From Serendipita indica DSM 11827 (taxonomy: Eukaryota; Basidiomycota; Agaricomycetes; Sebacinales; Serendipitaceae): a stretch of DNA of 64,000 nucleotides. The notes below the pieces were generated by a model that had not been told where the DNA came from, made no database searches, and saw only the letters and a program-made list of their open reading frames with translations. The position numbers were made by a program, and so were the translations under genes. This document shows, piece after piece, positions 1-11,157 of this stretch; the first letter of the stretch is position 1, and every line of letters starts with the position of its first letter. The stretch lies in contig CAJVGD010000002.1 in NCBI GenBank assembly GCA_910890315.1, forward strand, positions 496,001 through 560,000, in the 5' to 3' direction.

Positions 1-2191
1 GCTGCATGATGAGCCGCTCCAGGTCGCCGTTGTCGCCGCTGAAATGGCAGAAAACGAACAAGAAGATCGTCAATGGCGCCGCTTTTTCATGAGGAGTTTG
101 GCTCTGACATGCGCGATGTCATTGAGCATCGGCTCACATTTGTAAGTAATCTCTCATCAATCTAACGAACGCTAAGACTGCTCTCGTTTCATCCCTTCAT
201 GCTAGTGGGTCGTATTTTCTTGGGCCGCTCAAGTCTAGACTCTCCAGGGAGATCGGCACATCCAATGCACAATTCTCCCTCCTGATTGCAGCATTCGATC
301 TGAACAGTACTTGGACACCTCTTGTTGGTGGCTTGCTCGTCTGCAAGTTTGGAACCAAGTATGCGTCCATCGCGGCGACGACCATTATCCTCCTAGGGCA
401 GACCATCCTGCTTATTGGGGATCTCTCAGGCAGTGTAGTGTGCATGTCCGTCGGTCTTTTCACCTTCGGACTTGGCGTCAGCCCGTTGGCTGTTGTTCAG
501 GTGAGTTTCTCGTGATTCAGTTCGGCAGGTCGAGACCCGTTATCTGATTACAGACCAGGAGGCCATCGTTGTCCGCTTCTTCGCATCGCACGGTCTCGGC
601 GTTTCTCTCGCCATTGGATTAATCGCTGGCAAGGGCGCCTCCTTTGTCTCCGCACGAATATCATATCCGCTCTCGCAGACCTGGGGCTCACATGCTCCAT
701 TCGTCCTTGCAACACTCCTCGCTTTGTTCTCCTTTGGCGTCAACATCATCTATCTGCTGTGTTCTTCATGGCTTGCAAAGGGCGCCGGGATCAAGCTTGA
801 ACCCGGCGAGGAAGAAAAAGAGTCGGCTGTCCCGGGCGCGCGGATGAGCGCCCGCGACGCAACTGCAAAGGTCACGGAAAAGAGGACCGTCCGGCTTAGA
901 GACATGCAACGATTTGGGGACGTCTTCTGGCTCTATCTCGCGATCAATATTCTATGCGGCGCCATCTGGTCTCCTTTTACGCATCTTGCTGCGTATGTTG
1001 GACCTTTATCCCATCTTCCTTGCTCATTGAATGAATAGGAACATGATTCAACACAGGTACAACCTGTCAGAAGCCGAGGCAAGTGACCAGGCCTCACTCT
1101 TGCTCGCCGGCAGCCTCTTCCTCTATCCAATCGTCAGTTCACAATGAATTTGGGTGCAGAAGATGCTGAAACATTCTAGGCTGGACTGCTCACGGATAGG
1201 CTGAAGCATGGATCCACCGTATTCATTCTTTTCGCCATATCCTCATTGCTCACCCTATTCTGCTACGGATGGCTAGTTTTACCACCTACATGGACCGTCT
1301 CGCCAATGCCTGCAATGCTGTCCTTCAGCGGAGGGCACGGATTCTCCACCTGTGAGTTCAGCAGTTATAGCAGACAAACGACTCTGACAAGCCATAGTGC
1401 TACTGGTCATTCTTGTGCCGCATATCCTCCCGCTTAGTCACGTACCGACTGGCCTCGGTGCCCACAAGAGTGTATGTGGTTCCGTTCACGACCTTGGTTG
1501 ATCGCTCACGACCACCTAGATTGAAAAGGCCGGTTCTACAATTTCACAAACTCTTGCAGGCCTCATTTTGGATGTCAAAGGACAGAAACATGCTGCAAAT
1601 TCCGACAAGGCTCATTTAGACAATGGGGGCGATGGCAACTCGCTGCACTCTATCCAAATCCTCCTCACCATTTTCTTTATCATCAATGTCGTCCAATTCT
1701 TTGGCACACTCGTTCTGTGGCGGGATGGGTCGCATCTCCAATCCCACCCACGACACAATTCAACGTCCACCTACCGCCCCGTCCCCTCAGATGACGACGC
1801 GACGAGCCCGACATCTCGTCGACACAGCCAGCTTCCAACGCAAGTATCTGGATCAGCCATTCTTTCCGACGAAGAAGAGGCCTTGATACCTCAATCAAGT
1901 CGGAGGAGCGACGGGGCTCGACTCGCTGGTCGTCTTCGGGGTGACGGCAGCTGGGGTCGTCGCACGAAGCCCCTCTTGCTCAATCCCGATGCTCCTCACA
2001 TAAACTATCATTCCAGCTCTCCGATCTTGGCGCATCCAGTTCGGAACCGCAACCACCCAAGTCTTGTTCGCTCTACGCGACAACGAAGGCGGGGGAAGAT
2101 TTACATGATGTCCTACATTGGCGTCATAGTCGCGACCTGGCTGATTTTCCTCACCACTGCTGCAATCAAGTTGAAGGGCAAGAAGCCCTAG
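1..2191 (+). CDS. Major facilitator superfamily transporter (5' partial)
   Basis: Plasma or vacuolar membrane transporter of the MFS; the substrate cannot be told from sequence. The first visible exon is cut by the window edge. An intron at about 139-206 joins the first exon to the motif GSYFLGPLKSRL, followed by a run of hydrophobic helices (LLIAAFDLNSTWTPLVGG, ASIAATTIILLGQ, SMSVGLFTFGLGV type segments) typical of the N-terminal six helices. Later exons (after introns near 501-565, 994-1056, 1134-1180, 1351-1397, 1471-1522) supply the second half. The C-terminal exon has an unusual long hydrophilic loop rich in Ser, Arg and Asp (about 1720-2100) before one last helix (MSYIGVIVATWLIFL) and a Lys-rich tail ending in GKKP. 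The architecture recalls MFSD1-like proteins, but that is only a resemblance. It converges with the Ras-GEF gene. The family call is firm; exon ends are inferred from GT-AG signals and frame continuity. Confidence 0.85.
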
Positions 2192-2520
2192 TTTTTGTCT
2201 CGACTCTCGCTATCGAGTTTGGATCGTCCAAGTGTATTATTATCTGCAAAGACACGATGTATCGAAATATTTCATAACACCGTTTTTAATCCCAAAGAAA
2301 TCGATGTTGCAATCCTAGACGTGACATACATGGAAACATGGGGACAAAGGTGCAGTACGTAAATAAAAGAGAAAAGCACTGCGAGGGACGAACGAAGGTA
2401 GTGTACACAAAAGGGTTGAATGGGTGGGAGGGTATTGGAAGTGTCACATCTTGGAAGAAAAAGGGATGTCTCGCAGAAGCGTCATCTCTTTACGCCTGCT
2501 GCGTCACCGAGTAATGTCTG
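2192..2520. other. Intergenic, convergent 3' ends
   Basis: This 329-bp stretch lies between the stop of the MFS gene and the stop of the Ras-GEF gene on the opposite strand. It must hold both 3' untranslated regions. I see no gene or repeat in it. Confidence 0.6.
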
Positions 2521-5500
2521 TCATTTGAAATATAACTTCCACCCTCGTTTCCCAGACGACTCGTTTATCCGCGCCTCCTCCAAAGCACGAGCTTCACGAA
2601 TCATGAGCGTCTATAGGAAACAGTGAGTTTGGCAGCGGAGGAGAAAGCGTCGTAAAACGTACGTCGTAGTCCCATACAACCTGGTTGAACACCAAGTTGC
2701 CAATGGTTGGGCGTTCCTCAAGGTCCCTGTAATCGGGCATCGTGAAGCACCGGTTTTGGTACAGTGTAATCGTTCCGACAAGTTTTCCCATCAGTGTAAA
2801 CTTGCCCCAATGAATGAGGTTGGGATTTTGCGGATGGTAGTCGAGATTACGCTCCTCCGTCCTGAACAGATCGGAACCATGCCGTTCCCTGCCCACATGA
2901 TTAGATCCCTACAAATGATCCATAGAAAAAAAGGCTCACAAGTCTGGAATGGCAGGTCCCACAGTGTGTTTCAAGGCTAGACGGTAAGTCTGGCCCATAG
3001 CCCTGGAGTTGAGAAGGACGTGCAAGCTCTGGAACCCTTTCCAAAGCGAGTTCGGTTTCGCCATCATGATCTGCGTGAGCTCCTCGTCATCGTTTCCTCT
3101 CACGCTGTTGATCCCGGCCACAAAGGCTTTCATCCCCATATAATTGTTGAGTTGACGGAGAGCTTTTGCCACCATGACTAGCTTCTCCATAATTTTAGCA
3201 CGTGCGCTCGGACGATCAAAGACGACGATCATGGCCGACACCCTACAAGCCTTGAATGCATGCGCAACGTCACAAACGATCAAACACACCAGCAACACAA
3301 GTAGTTGAAAAGATGTCCCAGCTGGCCGATGGAATCATTCTCTTTATCGTAATCCTTGTTACTCAGTGTTCGTCGCAACCAATCCCGCGCCTGGCGAAAC
3401 ATCAGTACGCAATGATTCCATAAACGGCGGCAAGCATACTTCTATTCGTCGGAAGAGCAGCAGCATCCGCCGTGTCACTTCTTGAGCAATATGCACGGTT
3501 TCCATGTTTTGAATGGCATTCGCAACGTTCATAAGCTCTCGCGGATTTACGCGAGGTTGCTTTCCAGTGATGCGCGTGGATGTAATAACCTTTTCAGGCG
3601 CCTGCTGGAGATGAGACGAGCCGGTTGGCAATCGGGGCTGCGCTGGCATCGAGGGCTGGCTAGAAACGGTGGCAACATCGGGTGCAGAAGAGGACGCTTT
3701 GGGCGGATACGGTCTTTGAGTGGTTTGGGGTGGTGGTCCTGGGTTTGACGACGCGGGTGGTCGCTTTTCAAACGCGCCCTTTGCCTTACCGAGGTAAGTC
3801 TCTTCGTCATCTTCCAATGCCAGGACGGCGTCTTCGTCTGTACCGTCTGCAACTTCATCATCGCTATCCACACCAACCGTGTCCTCTTTTTTACTCCATG
3901 ATGCCTCGCGGTCCGTGAGGTTCGGCACTTCCTCCAAGAAAGGCAACAAGTCGGACGCATAGTGGACAAGATGAACGTTTGAGACGATTTGCTTGAGCAG
4001 AGCTGAAAGTGCACCAAAGGTGCCTGGAGCTCCAAAGTCGGTCGGATAATTGTCCTTCCACTGAGACAAGAGGTTGCATATGCTGCGGGGCGCGTCAATT
4101 AGGATAAACGGGGCCCTCAAGGGAATTCTACCAACCGCATCTGGGCAAACTTTGCAAGCAGTGGATCACGAGTTTCTTTGCTCAGTTGTATCATCCGTTT
4201 CTGCATGCCAAGAAGGACGCTCCGCGGGCTCGCAAAGCGGCGATAGGTGAGGAAAAAGTGCTGGATGAAGACGGGATCTAGTAAAAGGGTGTATCAGAAG
4301 CAGTTATGTGTCATAAAAATACCCAAAACAACGAACCATCTCCCGAGACGGAGACAAAGAGCAATTTGTCCAAGATTTCGTCCAACGTAGCCCATTGCAG
4401 CGAGGTGCTGGACATGTCATCAGAAGAAGAAAAATGTCAGTTATGCACCATAGGACGGGGCTTTATGGGACAGACGGACCTGTCATGATTGCGCGCCACG
4501 TCAGGGGCGACGGCTGTTCCGTCGTTGGTTCCCCCGGTTCTTCCTTGCAAAGGAGTCTGTTGAGCGGAGGAAGAGCTAGCCGTTCTTGGAAGCGGTCCAT
4601 CTGATGCTCCCGGGTGAGGAGACGCTGTAGCGGAGGTGCTAGTGGCAGTGCCGGTTCCTGTCCCAGGCCGAACTGGAGTGTCCGCGACCATGTCGTTTGC
4701 GGACCGCGTTCGTATGGGCGAATTTGTCGGTGACGAGGGCGAGTGACGCAGTGGAGGTGTGGCGGACCGTAGAGTGTCAGACTCTGCCATGACAGAGTCG
4801 AAGGACGTGCGGGCAGTAGACGGGAGGGTTGGGGATCTGCCATTCGACAGCTGCTTTGCGCTAGTTCCATGACTATCGGTCGGTAGAATGGCTGGCATCG
4901 AGCCATTGGATTGGCGGCCACCAGAAGTAAGCGAATGGACCGCAGTGTCGGATCCCGAGGTCGTCGTTAGACCGTCCCAGAACGGTTGCGAGCCACGCAA
5001 TGCTTGGGGTGAGGCTGGGTTTAAATGAGATGGATCTGACAGGTCAAGCATGCCACCTGGTCAACGATTGTCAGCATAAGGGTCGAAGACCTTATTATGC
5101 ATCACTCACGGCGATGTCTTCCAATGGATTTGATTGCCCAAGAGAATGCCGATCTCATCTTCTTTTTCCCATCCTCTGTGTTGGCCGTGACTTCGATGAG
5201 ACCGACTCCAAACTGACGCAAGGCCAAATCGGCGTCACGGGGCAGAACAGCCATTTCGAGGTCAGATTTACATGCAAGGGCGATGATGGAGAGGTTATGA
5301 CCAGTAAATCCGGCTGCAAGACGGTCAGCGGGGGGAGTTTCAATAGTGACCAGAAAACGGACCAATCACATCCATCACTCGAGTAAACGAACTAGGCTCT
5401 GAAACATCGTAACAGATCATGACACCATCTAATCTTTGATTCGGTAAAGGCCATGGTTGTTCTGGCGTGCTCAACGCGGTGTCCAGTTCGAAAATGCGGA

Positions 5501-6581
5501 CCGTCTTTGGGACAGGGCCATCGATGCGCAAGTCGGTATAGGAGACTGCTCGGAAAAGGCAAGTAAGTGACTGGAAAAGCCCTAGGTGTGGGGTGGCGGG
5601 TTTGACCAACCCTGGGTCGGCGAAACTTTTCAAAGGGAGGGGCATTAGGCATGGGGAGAGAAAATGCCACGTACCGGTAGAACCTGCAACTTGAATCACA
5701 CTTGTATCTGCCAGGTTGTAGTTTTTGATAATCTTGCGAATGAGAGTCGACTTTCCGCACCCTTTGGCCCCTACAAAGGCCAAACAGTACTCTGGATCGT
5801 TGATGGGTTGTACGTTTGAATCCCTTGTCGTGAGTAGTTGGAGAGGTTGGCTCGTGTGAGAAGCTTGGAAACCAGGCGAGGGCATGGCCGCTCCTGCAAT
5901 GCTCGTGGTCCGTTGACGACTGACGGTGATCGGACCCGGAGCATTGGCGCGGCGTGGTTCTGGCGGTGGAGAGGTAGGAAGCGGAATCTGTTGCGGATAG
6001 GACGCAGAGGGCGCGTGCGGAAACGAAGCCGTCGGGTTGGTGCCAGCCGACGAGACGGCTAGTCTTCGCGTCGTCGGGACTGTGGTGACTGAAGACGAAG
6101 ATGAGCCCGCTCTCGCGTCGTTTGACAAGGGATATGCGCCACTACCGCTACCGACCAAAGGCGGGACGGTCGGCGCACTGGACCCGCCACCTTGTGAGCC
6201 GCCTGGGGCCCTGTTGAGAGAGCCCAGATTGCGCCCTTGCATGAGCCTGTTCCTCAGCATACTCGTCCTCCTCGTCCCTCCCCCGCCATGGCCGTCTTCA
6301 GTATCCGACAGTGCTCTCGACGCTGACGGGGGGTGGTGCGATCCCGAAGGTGGAGTACCAGCAGACGCAGTGAGGACCCTTCGATCAATCTCTGGCAACT
6401 CTCCCGCGATAGATTCCAAATATGCGTGTCTCTCCGCGGCGTTTGTCAAGGACATGTTCCATCTCGGGTCCAGCGCGGGATCTGCAGATCTCAGGGGTGT
6501 CCTGAGATGCGCATGAGGCGCTGAAGAATGCTCGCTGCTGTCGACACTTGCGCGGGGCTGAATAAAGCTGTCGACAGACAT
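2521..6581 (-). CDS. Ras guanine-nucleotide exchange factor with N-terminal GTPase-like domain
   Basis: Multi-exon gene reading from 6581 to 2521. The order is: a Ser/Pro-rich N-terminus (about 260 residues); a P-loop GTPase-like domain with G1 GAKGCGKST near residue 270, a beta strand GVMICYDVS and a G4-like ACKSD; a Ser/Thr/Pro-rich linker; a RasGEF_N domain (DPVFIQHFFLTYRRF, about 4140-4280); an acidic and proline-rich linker; and the catalytic CDC25/RasGEF domain (ALRQLNNYMGMKAFVAGINS, then NPNLIHWGKFTLMGKLVGTI, about 2700-3400). The CDC25 domain would catalyse GDP release from a Ras-type GTPase at membranes. In the GTPase-like part the expected DxxG after strand 3 reads LDTA and G5 is poor, so it may bind nucleotide without normal hydrolysis. 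The start at 6581 is the first ATG of a long open exon. The C-terminal exon ends ...RGWKLYFK. Domain identity is firm; the boundaries of some short exons are inferred. Confidence 0.88.
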
Positions 6582-7095
6582 TGTTGATGACCGTTGGAAC
6601 GCTCAGAGTTCCGCCGGGAGGCTTCCAGGCCGTCTATCGTGTTTTCTAAGGGTCTATGTCGTGATTTGAGCCGTTTGTAAAGTCGTGACGTCGCCTTTGA
6701 GAAACCGGTCAAGGCGTGGTAGGAGTACAAGGTTCACTTGCCCAGTGTTACCCAAAAGGTGGCACGCCCGCTTCTCCTTAAGATTTGGTTAATTGTATAA
6801 CCGGATTTGAATATCCTTGGCGAACATGTCGCGCCAACCAGTCTAGCGCAGCCTCGTTCCTATTGCCGTGGGGGGCCCCCAGCCTAACTACTCTCATAAT
6901 GTGCAACACTGCGTTCCTGCGTCAGTGCCTGCCAATATCACGATTTCTAAAGTCTAACAAGGTCTCAATATCAGATGGGAACACTAGATCAATGAATGGC
7001 GTCCATCGGGACTAGCTAAGGAACAGGACTAGAGCGACATATCATATCTATGCAGGAACTATTGAAAACCGAGTCTGGTCCGTGAAAACACCGTC
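6582..7095. other. Intergenic: Ras-GEF promoter and GH16 5' neighbour spacing
   Basis: This 514-bp stretch lies upstream of the Ras-GEF start and downstream of the GH16 stop; both genes are on the minus strand. Short open frames occur here but none has protein-like composition or a plausible partner exon. No repeat seen. Confidence 0.5.
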
Positions 7096-8554
7096 TTAAA
7101 ACTGCAGAACCAGGCCGAGCATCGCGGTAAGCGCAAAAGCGCCAAACGCGACCGCCCCCGTCGGGCCCATGCCAGAGGCAGCGTTTGGGTGTGGGGAACC
7201 CGTTGCGGACACGGTTTGTGTCACACCGGCAGCGGTGACGACGGCCGAGGGATCAGAGGCAAAGATCTTGACTGACGCCAGCTCAAAGTAAGCGTTGACG
7301 TAGTTTTTGGGATCCAAGACGTAGGTCGTATAGCATGTGTTGGTACCGTTGAGGGCAGGGCAAGTCGACTCCAACACACTCTTTACACCACTCCAATCAC
7401 CGCATAGGGTAATATCGATGACGATTTGCTGCTCACTAAAGTATTCTATTGCAAGGGAGATGAGCGCTGTTAGATATTTTAAAAAGGTCGAATACGTACT
7501 GGCTGGGTCGCAAGACGAGGCAGGGTAGCTGGCAGACGGCGTTCCAAAGGTTGAAACGTCAATGGTGTCAGTAGAGAGCGAAGCAGGGACATTAGCACGG
7601 CTGAAGAACCAGATGTTGATCCCAGTCTTGGCAAATTCGGTGACCCACACGCCGCCACCAGCCGCCGCAAACGGTTCTCCATACGAATTGGTGTTGGCAT
7701 CGAGAACCGTGCAGCCGGCACCATTACTACCGTTATTGTCACAGTTCTTAACCTGGATGGGACTGGTTTGAGAACACTTTTTTCCATCGGCCTAGACGCA
7801 TCCCGACTCACCTGGGTAATCCCCGTCTGGGTCACACCGTCAGCCTGTGCACAGCCCGATTCGGTATGTAGAGCCATCTGATTTGCGGTCATGAGATTTA
7901 CGGCTAAAGGAATGGGTAAGTGACGTGGTGAATAAGGCTAGAAATAACGTGCCTTCAAAGATGTCGATTTCCTATTCCATACCGGGACAGTCAGTAATCG
8001 TATCATGCGGCAATCACCAGCACGCAGCACTTACACCCCTAGAAAGAACGGAGTCAGTTCAGAAGCACTATTAATCGTGGTTTCGGGGGACTAACCCAGC
8101 CGGCCAATTGATTCCTTGACTCCAGAGAGCACCCCAAACTGAGCATCCATAAGGAACATGGAGAGCGTCGAAAACCATGACGGTCCCGAGGTTGAATTTG
8201 TCGAGCGAGGTCAAGCGGACAGAGTTGCGCTTTTCGTTGTAAGGTACTGTCGTCGTATCATCGACTTTGATAATTGCATTCCCCGCAGAGTTGATGTAGG
8301 TGAGCTGAGGGTTGCTGACGGCGACCGATTGGTTCACCCAAATAACGTCGCCTGCGAATGGGTGAGCGCCCGTGGGCCAAAAATAGCGGGAAGCCAGGCG
8401 ACGGACCATTTGTCAAATTGTCATATTTTCCATAATAATCCCATGCAGAGAAGAAATTTTGCCCTTTATACTCTCTGGCGAGATTGTAGGCGGCGTTTGT
8501 GAGCGGAAGGAGGCCCAAAAGTGCGGTTGCGGCGAGTCGAAGATGAAAAGACAT
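7096..8554 (-). CDS. Secreted glycoside hydrolase family 16 (endo-beta-glucanase-like), probable GPI anchor
   Basis: Hydrolyses beta-1,3(4)-glucan or a related wall polysaccharide outside the cell. The start at 8554 opens a clean signal peptide (MSFHLRLAATALLGLLPLTNA), followed by YNLAREYKGQNFFSAWDYYG, the usual N-terminus of this fungal GH16 group. Later parts include DNLTNG, VWGALWSQGINWPAG and, after an intron, the catalytic signature EIDIFEGT with both acidic residues (about 7955-7975). Cysteines that pair around CDPAS and GDW...CPALNGTNTCY are present. The C-terminus has a Ser/Gly-rich stretch, then a hydrophobic tail (TGAVAFGAFALTAMLGLVL), which suggests a GPI-anchor signal. At least four short introns are needed. 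A TATA-like box lies about 166 bp upstream. The family is firm; the exact substrate is inferred. Confidence 0.9.
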
Positions 8555-8719
8555 GCTGAAAGAGGAATTGCTAGTCGTAGGAAACTGTAGAGTAGTAAAG
8601 GTCAAAGGGAGCGGAAGGAGCTCGCAGAGTCCAAGTCTGGGTTATAAGCGATTTATGACAGTCGGTCAGCTCTGGGACCGGCTTTGGCACGGCGAGGGCC
8701 CCTCAAGCACTGCCTTGGA

Positions 8720-8725
8720 TTTATA
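8720..8725 (-). promoter_or_regulatory. TATA-like box of the GH16 gene
   Basis: The minus strand reads TATAAA here inside an A/T-rich patch, about 166 bp upstream of the GH16 start codon. The spacing resembles that of the TATA boxes before the three M36 genes. No other promoter element was identified. Confidence 0.4.
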
Positions 8726-8806
8726 TTTATCAGGGAATTTACTTTGGGTAAAGCGCTCAAGCTGCGGCTTCGGTACGGCCAAGGATAGTAGTGCCGTTGA
8801 TCGGGG

Positions 8807-9392
8807 CTAATATACAACATCAGCACTTTGAACATCAGTTCTTAGTACTTTGCCACCTTCAAACTCGACCAACGCGACAAAATCGCGGCCCCCAGCCCAT
8901 GTAGGCCCCTTCCACGCCTGGATTTCAATCTCATCATCAAATCCTCTCCATCCTCGTGGTCTGGTAAGGACAAACTTGTGCTCAATGGCCGCAGACTCAT
9001 CCAGGGATTCCTGGGCTGTTAAACCCTGCAGCTGCGGTCCATCCCAGCTAAAGTAACGCGTAGAATCCAGATTGGATGCAAATGATGTAAGATCGTTGAG
9101 AGAACTCGTTTGGACAACGTGCAGCTTGAGGACTTTGGGTGCGTCATCTGTGAGGGCACTCTCGCTCTGCCGTCGGATGTGGACGGTGATATTGTGACCA
9201 GATGATTGGGGATTAGAGTTGAGACCAGGCATGTTATTTGCCCACATCTGCAGCAGTCACTTGTCTGTACACACCATCCAGTGAACCCCCACTCACGTAG
9301 ACACGACGAATCGTCAATGTTTCTCCTCTAATCGATACACTTTCGTCTGCACTGCTCAGCACTTGGCTTACACTCTGTGCGTTCACGGACAT
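8807..9392 (-). CDS. Uncharacterised protein, two exons
   Basis: I do not recognise this protein of about 180 residues. The first exon starts at the ATG at 9392 (MSVNAQSVSQVLSSADESVS) and ends at RRVY. A GT-AG intron of 46 nt (about 9248-9293) joins it to MWANNMPGLNSNPQSSG, and the frame stays open to the TAG at 8807. It has no signal peptide or membrane segment. It is acidic overall, with a Trp/Gly-rich patch (RPRGWRGFDDEIEIQAWKG) and a beta-rich look at the C-terminus (FVALVEFEGGKVL). It is 252 bp upstream of the GH16 gene on the same strand. Protein-like composition and a clean splice support it as real; its function is unknown. Confidence 0.65.
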
Positions 9393-9497
9393 GGTAGAGG
9401 TCAAGATGCGGGTGCCAATAGTCAATACGACATGGAGACGTATACAGCAAGTGCAGTAAACCTATGCATCGTACAAAAGAGTAATAGATGCACTCTT

Positions 9498-10072
9498 CTA
9501 CTTTTTCTTTGCTGGCTCTGCCGCCTTGGCCTTTTTGGTGCCACGGACCTTTTGACATGGATCAGTGGGATTCTCAACCATTTAACATAGGATACACACC
9601 TTTTTCGCACGATTCTTGCGCTCGTGACGCAGCTTCCTCGACGCCTTTTCGACCTTTGGCATAAGACCGGCCTGGATAGCTTGTAAGCATGAATCAAGAC
9701 ATGAATGCAATTATACAGACTCTGATCAGTCTGTACTTGGGCTCAAACTTTCTCTGCACCTCTTCGTTGTCGTAGATGAGCCCAAAGCCAGTCGATCGTC
9801 CACCACCAAAGATTGTTCGGAAGCCATAGGTGACTACACGGGCCTTGTCGGTCTGGTACGTCTTTGCTAGTCGCTCTGCGAGCTCGTCCTTGGAGACGTT
9901 TGCGCGTCCAGGGTGCAAGACTTCGATGACAAACTGTCTCCGCTGCAAGAGACGGTTTGACAAGAATTTTCGTGTTCTGATAGTTACTGGGGCGTTGGGG
10001 TCGGCCTGGAATTTGGTTAAAAAATCAAGTAGATGAGCACCCGCGTGTCGCAATTCCGAGTATACAGACCAT
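9498..10072 (-). CDS. RPS24: 40S ribosomal protein eS24
   Basis: Structural protein of the small ribosomal subunit. The assembled protein (about 137 residues, normal for the family) reads [20 protein letters not shown], then [19 protein letters not shown], then the diagnostic [19 protein letters not shown], and ends in a basic [12 protein letters not shown] tail. Introns fall after KYRLIR and after KNRAKK, and one separates ADPNAP from a first exon that seems to be only the ATG at 10070-10072. The first and second introns (at the ATG and after LIR) appear to use the donor GTCTGT. The start is the least certain part: it is chosen because it is the nearest upstream ATG followed directly by a donor that gives M-ADPNAPVT. 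It diverges from the DUF4870 gene with a gap of 160 bp. Confidence 0.93.
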
Positions 10073-10232
10073 TTCAGAATTGAGAATAGAAGGAATGAAA
10101 CCAAATGCCGCTGGTTATCGTGCTGAGGCGTCGTTTGGTCGGCGGCGGTCAGTTGAAGGTTCACCGTGTTTGCGCCCAAAGTTTGGCAAGCGAATCCTGG
10201 AGCTGACCTAATTCGGGCCCAATAAGCAAATA

Positions 10233-10943
10233 ATGGACAAGCATTTTGCAAGCAACGTCGCTCCTTATGCTCCTCCACCAGACCAGGTTCCACAATCTTC
10301 AACTACAAACACACGGCCCTCGTGGTTTCAGCGGCCGCAGCAGGCCTATAGTTCTTACCAGTCGGGAGGCATTCCAACCTTTGGAGACAACCAAGCGGGC
10401 ATAACAGGCTTTGGAGGAGGTGGTGGAGACCCAGAACAAGGCGTACACAATATGTGGGAGACGCGCTTGGGGATGCGTGTCGACGTAGAGGCAGCGCTTG
10501 CATATCTATTGGGTCCAGTATCAGGTAAGGGCTCGTATAGTTCCTGTGGTCATTGTAATGACGCGGGCGCAGCACTGGTACTGCTCATACTCGAGACGAC
10601 AAACGACTACGTCAGATTCCACGGTATGGACAACTAGCACGGAAATTGCAGCTTATTCAATTGTTTTATAGCCTATCAATCCGCGCTATTAACAACGCCA
10701 CTATTGCTGATCCGCCTGTTGGCCCTTCTCATTGGGTTTTGGTCGTTTCTACAAACACTGCTTACATTGGCACTCGTCGGATGCAGTGTTGGAATGGCGT
10801 ATGTGTCTATGAGTGTGCTAAGCCCGCTTGCTAAGACTCTTTGCAGCTTCCAAGCGTACCGAGACGCCAACAGTGGCGGACTCGCCCGATTTCGACTGCC
10901 GTATATTGGAGAACTTGCAGACCGATGGGTTGGAGACGAATGA
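10233..10943 (+). CDS. DUF4870/TIC20-like small membrane protein
   Basis: Integral membrane protein of the UPF0132/DUF4870 group, whose function is not established. Introns at 10525-10572 and about 10624-10670 are removed cleanly, joining GPVS to [17 protein letters not shown] and then [17 protein letters not shown]. The Asn-Asp-Tyr-Val-Arg-Phe-His-Ala-(Tyr/Trp)-Gln-Ser run is the family signature. The N-terminus is Pro/Ser/Gly-rich and polar, with a [12 protein letters not shown] stretch. Three or four hydrophobic helices follow ([56 protein letters not shown]). The polar C-terminus ends RWVGDE. The start at 10233 is the only ATG ahead of this frame. Family assignment is good; role unknown. 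Confidence 0.82.
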
Positions 10944-11157
10944 TAGGTTTTATTTATTGCGTCGGTGTAGACTCCCCGCAGCTCCCCCGCGTTGAATAGC
11001 AGCGGCCCTTTGGCAACGTTCGTGGCGTCCTAAGCAACTCGGCAGCCCTGCCGGATCTTATTCTTGGTGAACAACCAATGCTCTAAGCAAGCCAGGCCCA
11101 GAGACTGAACCAAATTGAGCGACTGAACTCTTGATCCCCAACCACTACTTTGATTAT

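Noticed and set aside
6785-7015. Plus-strand open frame of 76 codons between Ras-GEF and GH16
   Set aside because: No start context, motif or neighbour exon; embedded in a promoter/terminator spacer.
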